64,000 bases of DNA from Bog-159 sp963738345 (GCA_963738345.1 CAVTWI010000002.1:4340001-4404000), one strand, 5' to 3'. Numbered from the stretch's first letter, positions 1 to 8,314 are shown. Numbers and translations are program-made. The notes: a model not told the origin generated them from the sequence alone.

Positions 1-346
1 GGTTATAGAAAGCCATAGTAGCGACCAACGACCCGATACCCAGGAAGAGTGCGCCGCGATGGTGTTTTGCATCCAGTAAATCCATCAAATAAAAGCCAAT
101 TAGGACGCCCGGAACACCGCCACAGCAGAGGCGCACGAGAGTCGGGTAATGGATTTGTTTGCGGATGATGTAGACGGGGGCGATGGTGAGCTTGATTACA
201 GCCGAGAAGGCCAGAGCAGTTCCTACTGCTTCCGGTGGCGGGAGTTTAAAAAACAGCATCAGGACTGGCGCCAGGAGCGAACCGGCACCTACGCCAGTGA
301 GTCCGACACCTGCCGCGATCAGGAAGCCAACCAGAATCTCAGTCAT
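1..346 (-). CDS. TauE/SafE family sulfite exporter-like permease, C-terminus cut by window edge
   Basis: The complement of 346 down to 1 reads as an open frame starting MTEILVGFLIAAGVGLTG and continuing off the left edge, so only about the first 115 residues are visible. The residues are strongly hydrophobic with Gly-rich turns (GVGLTGVGAGSLLAPVL near residue 12, a CCGGVPGVLIGF segment near residue 75). This is the typical N-terminal half of TauE/SafE (formerly DUF81) membrane permeases, which move sulfite, sulfoacetate or related organosulfur anions. The substrate cannot be assigned. It is transcribed leftwards in the same direction as the S53 peptidase gene upstream, but 184 bases and a hairpin separate them. 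Confidence 0.75.
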   Translation of the reverse strand, partial: MTEILVGFLIAAGVGLTGVGAGSLLAPVLMLFFKLPPPEAVGTALAFSAVIKLTIAPVYIIRKQIHYPTLVRLCCGGVPGVLIGFYLMDLLDAKHHRGALFLGIGSLVATMAFYN

Positions 347-485
347 GAATTACTCGACGGTCACTCGAACGTTCCCTCGGTTGTTCCAGTCATATTAACC
401 CGGATCAATCCATCGTGTCTATGGAAATTAGATATAGTCTAGTACAAAACGGATAAGAAGCTGAAAACAGTAGGCATTCTGAAGG

Positions 486-511
486 GGGCGGATATCGTTG
501 GATACCCGCCC
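486..511 (-). terminator. Hairpin downstream of the S53 peptidase gene
   Basis: GGGCGGATATC and GATACCCGCCC flank a GTTG loop, giving an 11-bp stem with one A-C mismatch, about 20 bases past the stop codon of the peptidase. There is no long U run after it, so it may be a Rho-assisted terminator or a palindromic repeat. The rest of 347-530 shows no gene. Confidence 0.45.
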
Positions 512-530
512 TGGAAGCTGGGTTTCTTGA

Positions 531-2165
531 CTATTGACCGGCGGCGCTGGCACCGGTAAGGGAGTTAGCTATGGCGGTCCCATCGGGCGAACCCATGCCG
601 GTGCAGGCATCCCAACCGGCGCCGGCGGAATAGCCGCCGATTTGGCCGGTGATGTCGTTGTTTCCGCTGGTAATATCCCGCAGTGCGCCCGCGCCCGAGA
701 CTTGGGCGTACAGGAGCGGGTTGAAGAAGCCAACGGGGGTTCCGAGTTTTTGGTTAACGCACGCGATCAGGCCGGCCCATAAGGGAGAGACCGCGCTGGT
801 ACCGCCGACGGTGCCGGATTGGCCATCGGCCAGGATCTGGAATCCGGTTTCCGGATCCGCGTTGCCAGCCACATCGGGAACACCGCGCCCGACGCGTCCA
901 CCGGGGTTTACGGAAGGCGGAATCCCGGCATTGGCCTGCCAGGTAGGAGGATCGATGCTGTCGCTGATGCCGCCGCCGGTAGCACCGCCATCGGGTCCAT
1001 CGTTCCAGACGGTCTCGGCGGTAATCTTCTTCCCGGAAGCCTTCAGGGTAGTGCCGCCGCATGCCAGGACGAAGGCGCTGGTGGCGGGGAAGTCGCAATG
1101 GGCGAGGCCATCGTCGATCTGATCGCGCGATCCGTCGTCTCCGGCGGAACAGCACACCGTGATACCCATGGCCGCTGCCGCTTGAAACGCTTCGTTGACG
1201 GCTTGAATGGCTTGCGCGGACCAGATATCCTGGCCTTCGGCGAAGCCCCAACTGATAGAGAGGACGGATGGGTTGTGCACGGTGTCGTGGACTGCCGTAG
1301 AAATTGCATCGACCCAGCCTTGCTCGGTGAAGTTCGAGAAATAGACGGCGATACTGGCACCTGGCGCAACGGAGCCGGCGACCTCTATATCGAGCATGAC
1401 CTCGGTATCGGGGCTGTCCTGTCCGGGGGCGGGCTGATTGGTGACGCCGTCAACGGAGACCGCCGTAACAGAGGGAGTGGCTATTCCCAGTTTTTTGAAG
1501 TAGGAATCAAGATCAGTGGTGGTGTAACCGCCGCCGAACTCCAGGATGCCAATGCACTGGCCGGTTCCGTCGGCCCCGGCGGGGAAGTTATAAAGCTGCG
1601 CGACGTCCGGCGGGGTGAAGGCGGATTTCTTCGCGTCGAACGTATCCTGGGCGAGCCGTTTGGGCCGGCGGAAGTGGGGCCGCGCCTGGCGGCGGTTGTC
1701 GAATCCGAAGACGCCTTGTACGATACCGGCGAGATCTTCGGGGATATAAATTGGACCGGTGCGGCCGCGGAAGGCGCCATCGGGGTGATCGTAATTAGCC
1801 AGGTAGACGCCGAAGGCAGGGCTGAGCGCGGCGATGGTTCCGGAAAGGACCACGGTACGGCGGGCAGGGCTGACTTCGACTACGGTCAAATTGTGCTCAT
1901 GGGCGAAGGCCTCGACTTTAGATATATCTTCGGGGCTGGCGCCGTAATTGGCTGCGAAATCCTGCCGGCTGAGGTAGTGGCGCTGGTTGGGCAGGGTCGC
2001 GGAAAACTGGTTCGCCGTAGCGGGATCGGGCAGAGGCTGCCGGGGCCGGATACGGATGCTGATTTTGATTTGTTCGGTAGGATCGGGGGCCCCCACGACC
2101 CTGGATCCGTGGCGAGCGGAGCGCTCGCTACCGGGGAGTGCTACGCGGTTCTTATGCTTTGTCAT
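531..2165 (-). CDS. S53 family (kumamolisin/sedolisin-like) serine-carboxyl peptidase
   Basis: A 544-residue pro-enzyme of the sedolisin family, acid-active endopeptidases. Residues about 35-165 are the pro-kumamolisin activation domain, and about 185-540 the subtilisin-fold catalytic domain. The Glu-Asp-Ser triad is visible as E255 and D259 in DTEVMLDIEVAG and S457 in GGTSAVSPLWAG. The oxyanion Asp is D343 in CSAGDDGS. The C-terminal calcium site is suggested by D497 (RDITSGNN) and the GWDACTG loop. I chose the ATG at 2165 because AAAGGAG lies seven bases upstream; the frame runs 25 codons further with no ribosome site. No signal peptide is visible at this start, which is unusual for a protease family normally secreted, so export by another route or a longer N-terminus is possible. 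Confidence 0.9.
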   Translation of the reverse strand: MTKHKNRVALPGSERSARHGSRVVGAPDPTEQIKISIRIRPRQPLPDPATANQFSATLPNQRHYLSRQDFAANYGASPEDISKVEAFAHEHNLTVVEVSPARRTVVLSGTIAALSPAFGVYLANYDHPDGAFRGRTGPIYIPEDLAGIVQGVFGFDNRRQARPHFRRPKRLAQDTFDAKKSAFTPPDVAQLYNFPAGADGTGQCIGILEFGGGYTTTDLDSYFKKLGIATPSVTAVSVDGVTNQPAPGQDSPDTEVMLDIEVAGSVAPGASIAVYFSNFTEQGWVDAISTAVHDTVHNPSVLSISWGFAEGQDIWSAQAIQAVNEAFQAAAAMGITVCCSAGDDGSRDQIDDGLAHCDFPATSAFVLACGGTTLKASGKKITAETVWNDGPDGGATGGGISDSIDPPTWQANAGIPPSVNPGGRVGRGVPDVAGNADPETGFQILADGQSGTVGGTSAVSPLWAGLIACVNQKLGTPVGFFNPLLYAQVSGAGALRDITSGNNDITGQIGGYSAGAGWDACTGMGSPDGTAIANSLTGASAAGQ

Positions 2166-2288
2166 AATGCTCCTTTGAGTACTTGTGGGATGAGACGGCG
2201 GGGGCCGCTTCGAAGTGCATTGGAGCAGCCATCCGGTCAATCCCCTAGTTCCTCGCTGGTGAATAGTGACTTGGGCGGCGGATTTGTT

Positions 2289-2513
2289 TCACCTGTCCTT
2301 GGGCGGTTCGTGTTTGGCTTCGTTCCAACCCTCACGGGCCTCCTTGCCGGCCTGATGGAGTTCGTGCGCGGCGCGGGTAGCCGCCTTTTTAGACTCCTGC
2401 TTGGCTTTGTAAGCCTCGCGGCCCAGTTCGCGCTCGGTCCGGTGGGCGTCTTCGCGGGAGCATCCCGCCAGGAGGACTAGGGTCAACAGCGACGAGGTAA
2501 GCAGTATACGCAT
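2289..2513 (-). CDS. Small predicted lipoprotein
   Basis: A 74-residue protein with a lipoprotein signal: basic start MRILLTSS, hydrophobic core and lipobox LLAGC at residues 14-18, so Cys18 would be lipidated. The rest is hydrophilic, Lys/Glu/Ala-rich and probably helical or coiled coil (residues about 20-65). The ATG at 2513 is preferred over an in-frame TTG three codons upstream because it starts the signal sequence directly. No family is recognised. It sits alone between the peptidase gene and a divergent methyltransferase. Confidence 0.6.
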   Translation of the reverse strand: MRILLTSSLLTLVLLAGCSREDAHRTERELGREAYKAKQESKKAATRAAHELHQAGKEAREGWNEAKHEPPKDR

Positions 2514-2572
2514 ATGTTCCAACGGGCAAAGAGCACGCCGGGGGCCGTCTGTGTATGATCGGGTAAGATCTT

Positions 2573-3181
2573 ATGCGGGAATTGCAAGAACAATTTGGCC
2601 CAATCGACATCTATCTTTTCGATCAACTTCTACGAGGGCGCATCAGGCAGGGGATGCGGGTGTTGGATGCGGGCTGCGGTTCGGGGCGTAACCTGGCGTT
2701 CCTCTTGGCAGAGGGGTATGAGGTCTTCGGGGTGGATGCGGATGCGGCCGCCATAGAGCAGACCCAGCGTTTGGCTGCGGCGCGGGCGCCGTCTCTGGCG
2801 GCCGGAAATTTCCGCGTGGAGCAAATCGAATCCATGACCTTTCCCGACGCGTTTGCCGATTGCGTGATCAGCAGCGCGGTGTTGCATTTCGCACGGGACG
2901 ACCAGCATTTTTCGGCGATGCTGCGCGGTTCCTGGCGCGTTTTGAAACCGGGAGGACTGTGGTTCTGCCGGCTGGCTTCTTCCATCGGGATTGAGAGCCA
3001 GGTCCGGCGGGTGGCGGGGCGGCGGTTCGGATTGCCGGACGGTTCGGAGCGGTATCTGGTGGATGCGGAACTTCTGCTGAGATTGACGGAGGAACTCGGA
3101 GGGCAGTTGGCGGATCCGTTAAAGACTACGGTGGTGCAGAATCAGCGGTCGATGACGACGTGGGTAATGAGGAAGATCTGA
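2573..3181 (+). CDS. Class I SAM-dependent methyltransferase
   Basis: A 202-residue single-domain methyltransferase of the Methyltransf_11/25 type. Motif I, VLDAGCGSGRN (residues about 30-40), binds the SAM methionine. The acidic residue ending strand 2 is in FGVDAD. The late motif WRVLKPGGLWFC (about 125-136) is typical of small-molecule methyltransferases. The substrate is unknown and neighbours give no hint. It is convergent with rplQ and separated from it by a hairpin terminator. Confidence 0.85.
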   Translation: MRELQEQFGPIDIYLFDQLLRGRIRQGMRVLDAGCGSGRNLAFLLAEGYEVFGVDADAAAIEQTQRLAAARAPSLAAGNFRVEQIESMTFPDAFADCVISSAVLHFARDDQHFSAMLRGSWRVLKPGGLWFCRLASSIGIESQVRRVAGRRFGLPDGSERYLVDAELLLRLTEELGGQLADPLKTTVVQNQRSMTTWVMRKI

Positions 3182-3191
3182 AGACTGAAAG

Positions 3192-3213
3192 AGCCCGCCC
3201 TTGCGAGCGGGCT
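3192..3213. terminator. Shared terminator between convergent methyltransferase and rplQ
   Basis: AGCCCGC and GCGGGCT pair over an eight-base loop between two convergent genes. An A-rich stretch precedes it on the plus strand, giving U residues for the rplQ transcript. It probably ends the ribosomal transcript and perhaps the methyltransferase one. Confidence 0.55.
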
Positions 3214-3235
3214 ATCAGTTAGGAGAGGGCGGCTG

Positions 3236-3685
3236 CTATTCTTCTTCTTCGCCGGGCTCGCGGCCTTCGCGGGCGGCGCGTTCGCGTTCTTCTTTGCGTT
3301 TAGCGCGATCGGCGGCGCGCTTGACCAATTCAGAGCCGACCAACTCAATCATGGCGATTTCGGCGCCGTCACCCTTGCGGTTGCCGAGGCGCACGATGCG
3401 GGTATAGCCGCCGTTGCGCTGTCCGAAACGGGTGGCCAGCGTATCGAAGAGCTTCTTGACGGAAGCCGGGGTGAACAGCACGCGGGCGGCTTCGCGCCGG
3501 GCATGCAGGGTATCCTCTTTGCCCAGGGTGATGATGCGGTCGACGAGCGGCTTCACGGCTTTGGCCTTAGGCACGGTAGTGATGACGCGCTCGTGTTCGA
3601 TCACGTTGGTGATCAATCCCCGCAGCAGGGATTTGCGGGCACCGCCGTCCCGCTTCAACTTGTATCCGGCTACTCTATGTCGCAT
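3236..3685 (-). CDS. rplQ: 50S ribosomal protein L17
   Basis: 149 residues beginning MRHRVAGYKLKRDGGARKSL, the conserved L17 N-terminus, followed by the LITNVIEHERVITT and KAKAVKPLVDRIITLGK blocks. L17 lines the outside of the peptide exit tunnel region of the large subunit. The C-terminal 35 residues are a charged tail ending in four Glu, longer than the E. coli protein (127 residues). It is the last gene of the alpha cluster, directly after rpoA as usual. Confidence 0.97.
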   Translation of the reverse strand: MRHRVAGYKLKRDGGARKSLLRGLITNVIEHERVITTVPKAKAVKPLVDRIITLGKEDTLHARREAARVLFTPASVKKLFDTLATRFGQRNGGYTRIVRLGNRKGDGAEIAMIELVGSELVKRAADRAKRKEERERAAREGREPGEEEE

Positions 3686-3712
3686 GGCTTAACCTTAAAT
3701 TAGACAGAAGGG

Positions 3713-3734
3713 GGACAGGCCAACGGGCCTGTCC
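3713..3734. repeat. Palindromic hairpin GGACAGGCC type, rpoA-rplQ spacer
   Basis: GGACAGGCC and GGCCTGTCC form a perfect 9-bp stem over an AACG tetraloop. A related but imperfect copy lies at 7610-7629. It could attenuate, protect the mRNA or be a REP-like element. Confidence 0.6.
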
Positions 3735-3738
3735 GGCC

Positions 3739-4782
3739 CTACCCGATTTCCTCATTGCGGAGCTCTTCGTCATCCAACTCCGGCATACTGCCGGGGGCTT
3801 GCGGCGGCGGGGCCACCAGGCGGCCATGCGGATCGATTCGCATGCCCAGCGACAGGCCCATGTTGGCCAGGATTTCCTTGATTTCGTTCAGCGATTTACG
3901 GCCGAAATTCTTGGTACGCAGCATTTCGGCTTCGGTCTTCTGCACCAGTTCGCCGATGGTTTGGATGTTGGCGTTTTTCAGGCAGTTATAGGAACGGACG
4001 CTGAGTTCCAACTCTTCGACGGAGCGGTTCAGGATCTCGCTCATCTTATCCATGCCGTGTTCGGACACATCTTCGGAGGCTTCGGGAAGTTCCTCGAAGT
4101 TGATGAAGATGGACATGTGGTCTTTGAGCAGCTTGGCGGCGTAGCCGATGGCGTCCTGGGGAGAGACGGCGCCGTTGGTCCAGACTTCGAGGGTGAGCTT
4201 ATCGTAGTCGGTCATCTGGCCGAGACGGGCGGCTTCCACGGCGAAGTTTACTTTGCGTACGGGCGAATGGACGGAATCGATGGGGATGTAGCCGAGGGCC
4301 AAATCTTCGTCGAAGTTCTTGTCGGCGCTGACGTAACCGCGGCCGCTCTTGAGGCGCATTTCGACGTTGAGCTTGCCGCCTTCACTGACGGTTGCCAGAT
4401 GCAGATTGCGGTCGAGCACTTCCACGTCGGCATCGGTCTGAATTTGCGAACTCATGACTTCGCCCGAGTGATCCACCGAGATGGTGACGGTTTTGATGCC
4501 GTCGCCCATGATCTTGAAGGGGATCTGTTTCAGGTTGAGGATGATGTCGGTGGCGTCTTCGACGACGCCGGGGATGGGGCTGAATTCGTGCTCCACACCC
4601 TCGATACGGACGGCGGTAATGGCCGCGCCCTCGATGGAACTGAGCAGGATGCGGCGCAAGCTATTGCCGATGGTTGTGCCGAAGCCGCGTTGAAACGGCT
4701 GGGCGGTAAACATGCCATACCGTTCCGTAAGGGTTTCGGTATTGGCTACCAGTCTTTTGGGTTTCTGAAAGCCCTTGAACAT
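3739..4782 (-). CDS. rpoA: DNA-directed RNA polymerase subunit alpha
   Basis: 347 residues when started at the ATG at 4782, which has AAAAGGAGAT just upstream. The assembly domain contains the family blocks FGTTIGNSLRRILLSS and SIEGAAITAVRIEGVEHEF. The C-terminal domain that binds UP elements and activators contains LELSVRSYNCLKNANIQTIG and KNFGRKSLNEIKEIL. The final 25 residues are Pro-rich and acidic. It lies between rpsD and rplQ in canonical order and is intact. Confidence 0.97.
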   Translation of the reverse strand: MFKGFQKPKRLVANTETLTERYGMFTAQPFQRGFGTTIGNSLRRILLSSIEGAAITAVRIEGVEHEFSPIPGVVEDATDIILNLKQIPFKIMGDGIKTVTISVDHSGEVMSSQIQTDADVEVLDRNLHLATVSEGGKLNVEMRLKSGRGYVSADKNFDEDLALGYIPIDSVHSPVRKVNFAVEAARLGQMTDYDKLTLEVWTNGAVSPQDAIGYAAKLLKDHMSIFINFEELPEASEDVSEHGMDKMSEILNRSVEELELSVRSYNCLKNANIQTIGELVQKTEAEMLRTKNFGRKSLNEIKEILANMGLSLGMRIDPHGRLVAPPPQAPGSMPELDDEELRNEEIG

Positions 4783-4814
4783 AATCTCCTTTTGGCGAGC
4801 GTGAGGGCCCACCG

Positions 4815-4833
4815 GCAGGCACGCGTGGCCTGC
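4815..4833. repeat. Palindromic hairpin, rpsD-rpoA spacer
   Basis: GCAGGC and GCCTGC flank ACGCGTG between the rpsD stop and the rpoA ribosome site. It resembles the other GC-rich hairpins of the cluster (3713, 6602, 7610) and may belong to the same loose group. Confidence 0.4.
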
Positions 4834-4839
4834 GCTACA

Positions 4840-5472
4840 TTACTTGGAATACAGTTCCACGATGAGCTGTTCATTCAACTGAATCTGAACCAACTCTTCG
4901 CGTTTCGGGAGGCTGGTGATACGGGCTTTGAGCGCTTCCCGATCGACATCCATCCATACCGGAGACGGCGCGTGCGCGGTGGCATCGCGGGCGGCGAGGA
5001 TGGTCGGGTTGTTTTTGCTGGGTTCGCGCACGGCGACTTCATCGCCGATTTTGACCATGAACGAGGGGATATCGACTTTACGTCCGTTAACCTGAATATG
5101 ACCGTGGCGCACGATCTGGCGGGATTGCGGGCGGCTGGTGCCGAAGCCCATGCGATAGATCACGCTATCGAGGCGGCGCTCCAGGTTGGAGAGCATGACC
5201 TCGCCGGTGATGCCTTTCGAGAGGGCGGCCTTTTCGAAATTGTTGCGGAACTGGGTTTCGAGCAGACCATAGATGCGGCGGGCCTTTTGCTTTTCGCGCA
5301 ACTGTAGGCCGTAGCCGACTAGTTTCGCTTTGCGATCTTTGCCATGCTGACCGGGGACGAAGTTGCGCTTTTCGATGGCGCACTTTTCGGTGTGGCAGCG
5401 TTCGCCCTTCAGGAATAGCTTCATGCCCTCGCGCCGGCATAGCCGGCAAACGGGGCCAATGTATCTTGCCAA
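4840..5472 (-). CDS. rpsD: 30S ribosomal protein S4, zinc-binding form
   Basis: 210 residues beginning MARYIGPVCRLCRREGMKL. Cys9, Cys12, Cys26 and Cys31 form the zinc site of the C+ type of S4. The S4 RNA-binding domain follows (LERRLDSVIYRMGFGTSR, QIVRHGHIQVNGRKVDIPS). S4 nucleates 30S assembly and in many bacteria represses the alpha operon. It is intact and 30 bases or so upstream of the rpoA ribosome site. Confidence 0.97.
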   Translation of the reverse strand: MARYIGPVCRLCRREGMKLFLKGERCHTEKCAIEKRNFVPGQHGKDRKAKLVGYGLQLREKQKARRIYGLLETQFRNNFEKAALSKGITGEVMLSNLERRLDSVIYRMGFGTSRPQSRQIVRHGHIQVNGRKVDIPSFMVKIGDEVAVREPSKNNPTILAARDATAHAPSPVWMDVDREALKARITSLPKREELVQIQLNEQLIVELYSK

Positions 5473-5546
5473 GTTACTTCTCCTTTACCTTTTACTTATT
5501 CAGGTGCAGTTTACGGTCATGGCGACCTTCGTCCTGCTTGTTAAAA

Positions 5547-5580
5547 CCGGTGGCTGGTGGTCGGTGGCTGGTGCTGGTGG
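5547..5580. repeat. Degenerate GGTGGCTGGT spacer repeat, copy A
   Basis: Three tandem units close to GGTGGCTGGTGGTC, read on the other strand as CCAGCCACCGACCACCAGCCACC. It lies in the 148-base gap between rpsK and rpsD. Similar units are at 10384, 13802 and 18850, always between ribosomal genes. Confidence 0.6.
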
Positions 5581-5620
5581 CGTGATAATCCACGAGCAAT
5601 TAGCCACAACCATCAGCTAT

Positions 5621-6029
5621 TTAAACTCTTCTCTTCTTCGGCGGCCGGCAGCCGTTGTGCGGAATCGGCGTGACGTCTTTGATCTGGCGCGACTTCGATT
5701 CCGGCGGTGGAGAGCGCGCGGACGGCCGATTCACGGCCCGAACCGGGACCGCTGACGCGCACTTCCACGGTACGCAGACCGGTTTCAGTGGCCTTGTTGG
5801 CGGCCGTCATAGCGGCCTGCTGCGCGGCGAAGGGGGTTCCCTTGCGCGATCCGCGGAAGCCCAGCGATCCGGCGCTGGACCATGAAACCACATTGCCTTC
5901 CTGGTCGGCGATGGTCACGATGGTGTTGTTGAACGTGGCCTGGATATGCACGATGCCCGAATGGACGACGCGCTTTTCCTTCTTCTTGAAACTTTTCTTC
6001 TTGGTCGGTTTTGCCGGTGCTTTTGCCAT
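5621..6029 (-). CDS. rpsK: 30S ribosomal protein S11 (one frameshift near the 3' end)
   Basis: The first 110 or so residues match S11: VVHSGIVHIQATFNNTIVTI, GSLGFRGSRKGTPFAAQ, SGPGSGRESAVRAL. After AGIEV the uninterrupted frame gives a wrong tail. The next frame gives the expected C-terminus RQIKDVTPIPHNGCRPPKK, ending with TAA at 5621-5623. One extra base in GAAGTCGCGCCAG explains this (span 409 bases, 3n+1). S11 forms the 30S platform and the mRNA exit site, so an inactive copy is implausible and I read it as a sequence error. It follows rpsM. Confidence 0.92.
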
Positions 6030-6045
6030 ACGCCTCTAAGTCCCG

Positions 6046-6431
6046 CTATGTCTTGGACGTGGCTTTCTTCTTATTGGCCACGGTGCCGCGCCGCGGACCC
6101 TTGCGGGTGCGGGCGTTGGTGTGCGTGCGCTGGCCGCGCACGGGCAGGCCGCGGCGGTGACGCAGGCCGCGGTAGGAACCCATCTCGATGTGCCGCTTGA
6201 TGTTCATCGAGATTTCCTTGCGCAGGTCGCCTTCGACGGCGCCTTCCTCTTCGAGAATGGTCGGATGTGGTTGACCTCGTCTTCGGTGAGGTCGGCCACT
6301 TTCTTATCGAAATCGATACCCGCCCGATAGAGCAGGGAGCGCGAACGGGCGCGTCCGATTCCATAGATGTAGGTGAGCCCGATTTCAGCCCGCTTCTTGG
6401 GCGGCACTTCCACGCCGGCAATACGTGCCAT
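6046..6431 (-). CDS. rpsM: 30S ribosomal protein S13 (one frameshift)
   Basis: Starts MARIAGVEVPPKKRAEIGLT and reads correctly to DEVNHIR, where a base is missing (CGACCATTCTC). In the adjacent frame the protein continues ILEEEGAVEGDLRKEISMNI, then RGLRHRRGLPVRGQRTHTNA, and ends AT-SKT at TAG 6046-6048. The span is 3n+2, consistent with one lost base. S13 sits in the 30S head and contacts S19 and the P-site tRNA. It lies directly after rpmJ, as in the usual spc-alpha junction. Confidence 0.92.
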
Positions 6432-6434
6432 AAC

Positions 6435-6548
6435 TTATCCCTGCCTCTGTTTATGTTTCGGGTTGGTGCAGATGACCCGGACCACGCCTTCGCGGTGGAT
6501 GACCTTGCACTTATCGCAAATCTTTTTGACTGATGCGCGCACTTTCAT
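6435..6548 (-). CDS. rpmJ: 50S ribosomal protein L36, zinc form
   Basis: 37 residues starting MKVRASVKKICDKCKVIHRE, with the CxxC plus later Cys and His (ICTNPKH) that bind zinc. Its ATG at 6548 lies inside a longer open frame that runs on from infA without a stop codon (see findings). L36 sits at the base of the large-subunit stalk region. Too short to be conspicuous but unambiguous. Confidence 0.95.
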   Translation of the reverse strand: MKVRASVKKICDKCKVIHREGVVRVICTNPKHKQRQG

Positions 6549-6809
6549 AAGTATGCTTCTCAGCGGCCAGCTCGTCAACCTTCGGCTGACCTCGTCGTCC
6601 CTGGGGCCGGCTTCCAGCCCCACTATCCGGCCTCGGGTCCAATCATGCGGCGATAACTCCACTCGCACTCTGTCGCCGGGCCGCAGCCTGACAAAATCCC
6701 GCTTCACCGTCCCTACCGGATGGGCGAGAACGGGTTGCTTGTTCTCCAACTCCACGCGATAGAGCGCGCTGGGCAACTCCTCGAGCACGGTTGCCGCTAC
6801 TTCGTTCAC
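6549..6809 (-). CDS. infA: Translation initiation factor IF-1, boundaries blurred by in-frame fusion
   Basis: The segment ATVLEELPSALYRVELEN, then VLAHPVGTVKRDFVRLRPGD and VRVELSPHDWTRGRIV, is the single OB fold of IF-1. IF-1 occupies the 30S A site during initiation. No ATG precedes it; the GTG at 6809 (VNEVAAT) is the best start. No stop codon separates it from map upstream or rpmJ downstream: the frame is open from 7238 to 6435. A TGA lies one frame over just before the GTG, so the map fusion is probably an indel. On the 3' side about 24 extra codons, starting in a palindrome at 6602, bridge to rpmJ. Confidence 0.85.
6602..6622. repeat. Palindrome at the 3' end of infA
   Basis: TGGGGC and GCCCCA flank CGGCTTCCA. 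It lies exactly where the IF-1 fold should end, and its bases are read as the extra codons after GRIV, so insertion of a palindromic element may have removed the infA stop. Confidence 0.45.
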
Positions 6810-7587
6810 GGCGTCTTTCAAGCGCGTGAGTACCCAGGGTCCGTTGGAGGTCACCGCCACGCAATGCTCGAAATGGGCCGAATAAGACCCATCCCGGGTA
6901 ACCGCCGTCCACTTATCCTTCAATACCTTGGTATCCGGTTTGCCGGCATTGACCATCGGTTCGATGGCCAGTACCATGCCTTCCTTCAACCGCGGATTCT
7001 CGTTCTTCCGCTCCACGTAATTGGGTACTTGCGGCTCCTCATGCAACTGCGTCCCAATCCCGTGGCCCACATATTCCCGTACAATCGAAAATCCGTTCGA
7101 CAGCACGTGTTTTTCAACGGTGCCGCAAACGTCAAACAGGCGGTTACCCGCCTTGGCCTGCTGGATAGCCAACTCCAGCGACTCCTGGGTTACCCGCATC
7201 AGCTTGCGGGTTTGCTCACTGATTTCGCCGATCGCCACGGTCGTGGCCGAATCGCCGTAATACCCGTCAAGGCTGCACGCCCGTATCGATCGAGACGATA
7301 TCGCCCTTCTTCAAAATCCGCTTGGCCGATGGCATCCCATGCACGATTTCGTCATTGACCGAGGTACAGAGGACAAACCGGAAGGCCTCGCCGGCAGCCG
7401 GCACATAATAACCTTTAAAAGCGGGACGCGCACCGGCGTCTTTCATCATGCGCTCGGCGGCGACTTCCAGATCCAGCGTGCTGACACCTTCGCCAGCCAT
7501 CTTCTCCAATTCGTGCAGGATCTGCCAGACGAATAAACCACTGCGCCGCATTTTCTGGAGTTCGGCGGCGGTCTTTCGAATAATCAT
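6810..7587 (-). CDS. map: Methionine aminopeptidase type I (one frameshift)
   Basis: The start MIIRKTAAELQKMRRSGLFV at 7587 reads correctly to SIDTGVQ; an extra C then shifts the frame, and it resumes LDGYYGDSATTVAIGE. Metal ligands of the pita-bread fold are visible: D in SIDTG, D in GDSATT, H in GHGIGTQLHEEPQ, E in LAIEPMV and the later AHFEHCV segment. The enzyme removes initiator Met from nascent chains. It follows adk and precedes infA as in many spc operons. The 3' boundary is uncertain because the frame continues into infA. Confidence 0.9.
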
Positions 7588-7600
7588 CCTATTACAGCAG

Positions 7601-8297
7601 CTACAACGAGACAGACCAGGAGGCCTGTCCTACTTCCGGCGGCATTCGAATCGTCCGGCACACCTGGAATAACAACGACTCCGGAGTTTGATAGCTTGCA
7701 TCGATCTCAAACAGCCGGCGGCCCTTCTCCCGAAAAAATTCGATCAACGGCCGGCTTTGCGATTCGTACTCCGCCAGCCGCTGGCGAATGACCGGTTCGC
7801 TGTCGTCATTCGCGGACAATCAGCGGCCTAGCCATCCAGGTCGCACACGCCCTCCACCCGCGGAGGGTTAGAAACAATGTTGTAGAGGGTACCGCAGCGA
7901 GGGCACTGCCGGCGTCCAGTCAACCGGGTAACAATAACATTATAATCGACAACCAGGTGAATTACCAACTCGCGTATGCCGCGGCCATCCAGCCAGCCGC
8001 AAAGGTGTTCGGCCTGCTCCCGGGTTCTGGGATACCCATCGAGGATAAATCCCGCCTGGGCATCCGGCTCGGCCAACCGTCTCCTCGACCAGATGGTTAA
8101 CTACTTCATCCCGCACCAGCGCGCCGGCCTGCAGGGTGGCGGCTACCCTCACACCGAGCGAGTTGCCTTCCCGGATATGCTCCCGGAGCATATCGCCGGT
8201 GGATATATGCGGCACCTTCAGACAATTCTTTCAGAAGATTGGCTTGTGTACCCTTTCCCGAACCTGGGGAACCAAACAAAACGACAGCTTGCGTCAT
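7601..8297 (-). CDS. adk: Adenylate kinase (about four frameshifts)
   Basis: Pieces in successive frames together give a full adenylate kinase: MTQAVVLFGSPGSGKGTQAN with the P-loop, then VPHISTGDMLREHIREGNS, FILDGYPRTREQAEHL with the AMP and Arg residues, a LID with CPRCGTLYNIVSNPPR zinc-type Cys pair, then NDDSEPVIRQRLAEYES and the C-terminal helix. Frame changes fall near 8226, 8085, 7830 and 7815. The enzyme makes two ADP from ATP and AMP and is essential, so the shifts must be errors. The last eleven codons are supplied by a palindromic repeat at 7610. It sits between secY and map. Confidence 0.9.
7610..7629. repeat. Palindromic repeat overlapping the adk 3' end
   Basis: GACAGACC and GGCCTGTC pair with one mismatch over an AGGA loop, the same core as the hairpin at 3713. 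On the minus strand it is read as the last codons of adk. Confidence 0.55.
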
Positions 8298-8314
8298 GGA
8301 AAGCTGCGTCAGCG

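Noticed and set aside
149..442. Two short plus-strand ORFs at the left edge
   Set aside because: Antisense to the TauE/SafE reading, which has clear membrane-protein character.
819..2480. 553-codon open frame on the plus strand
   Set aside because: Antisense shadow of the S53 peptidase gene in high-GC DNA; no family features, while the other strand has a complete catalytic triad.
3799..5307. 502-codon open frame on the plus strand
   Set aside because: Antisense to rpoA and rpsD, both certain; composition is that of a mirrored coding sequence.
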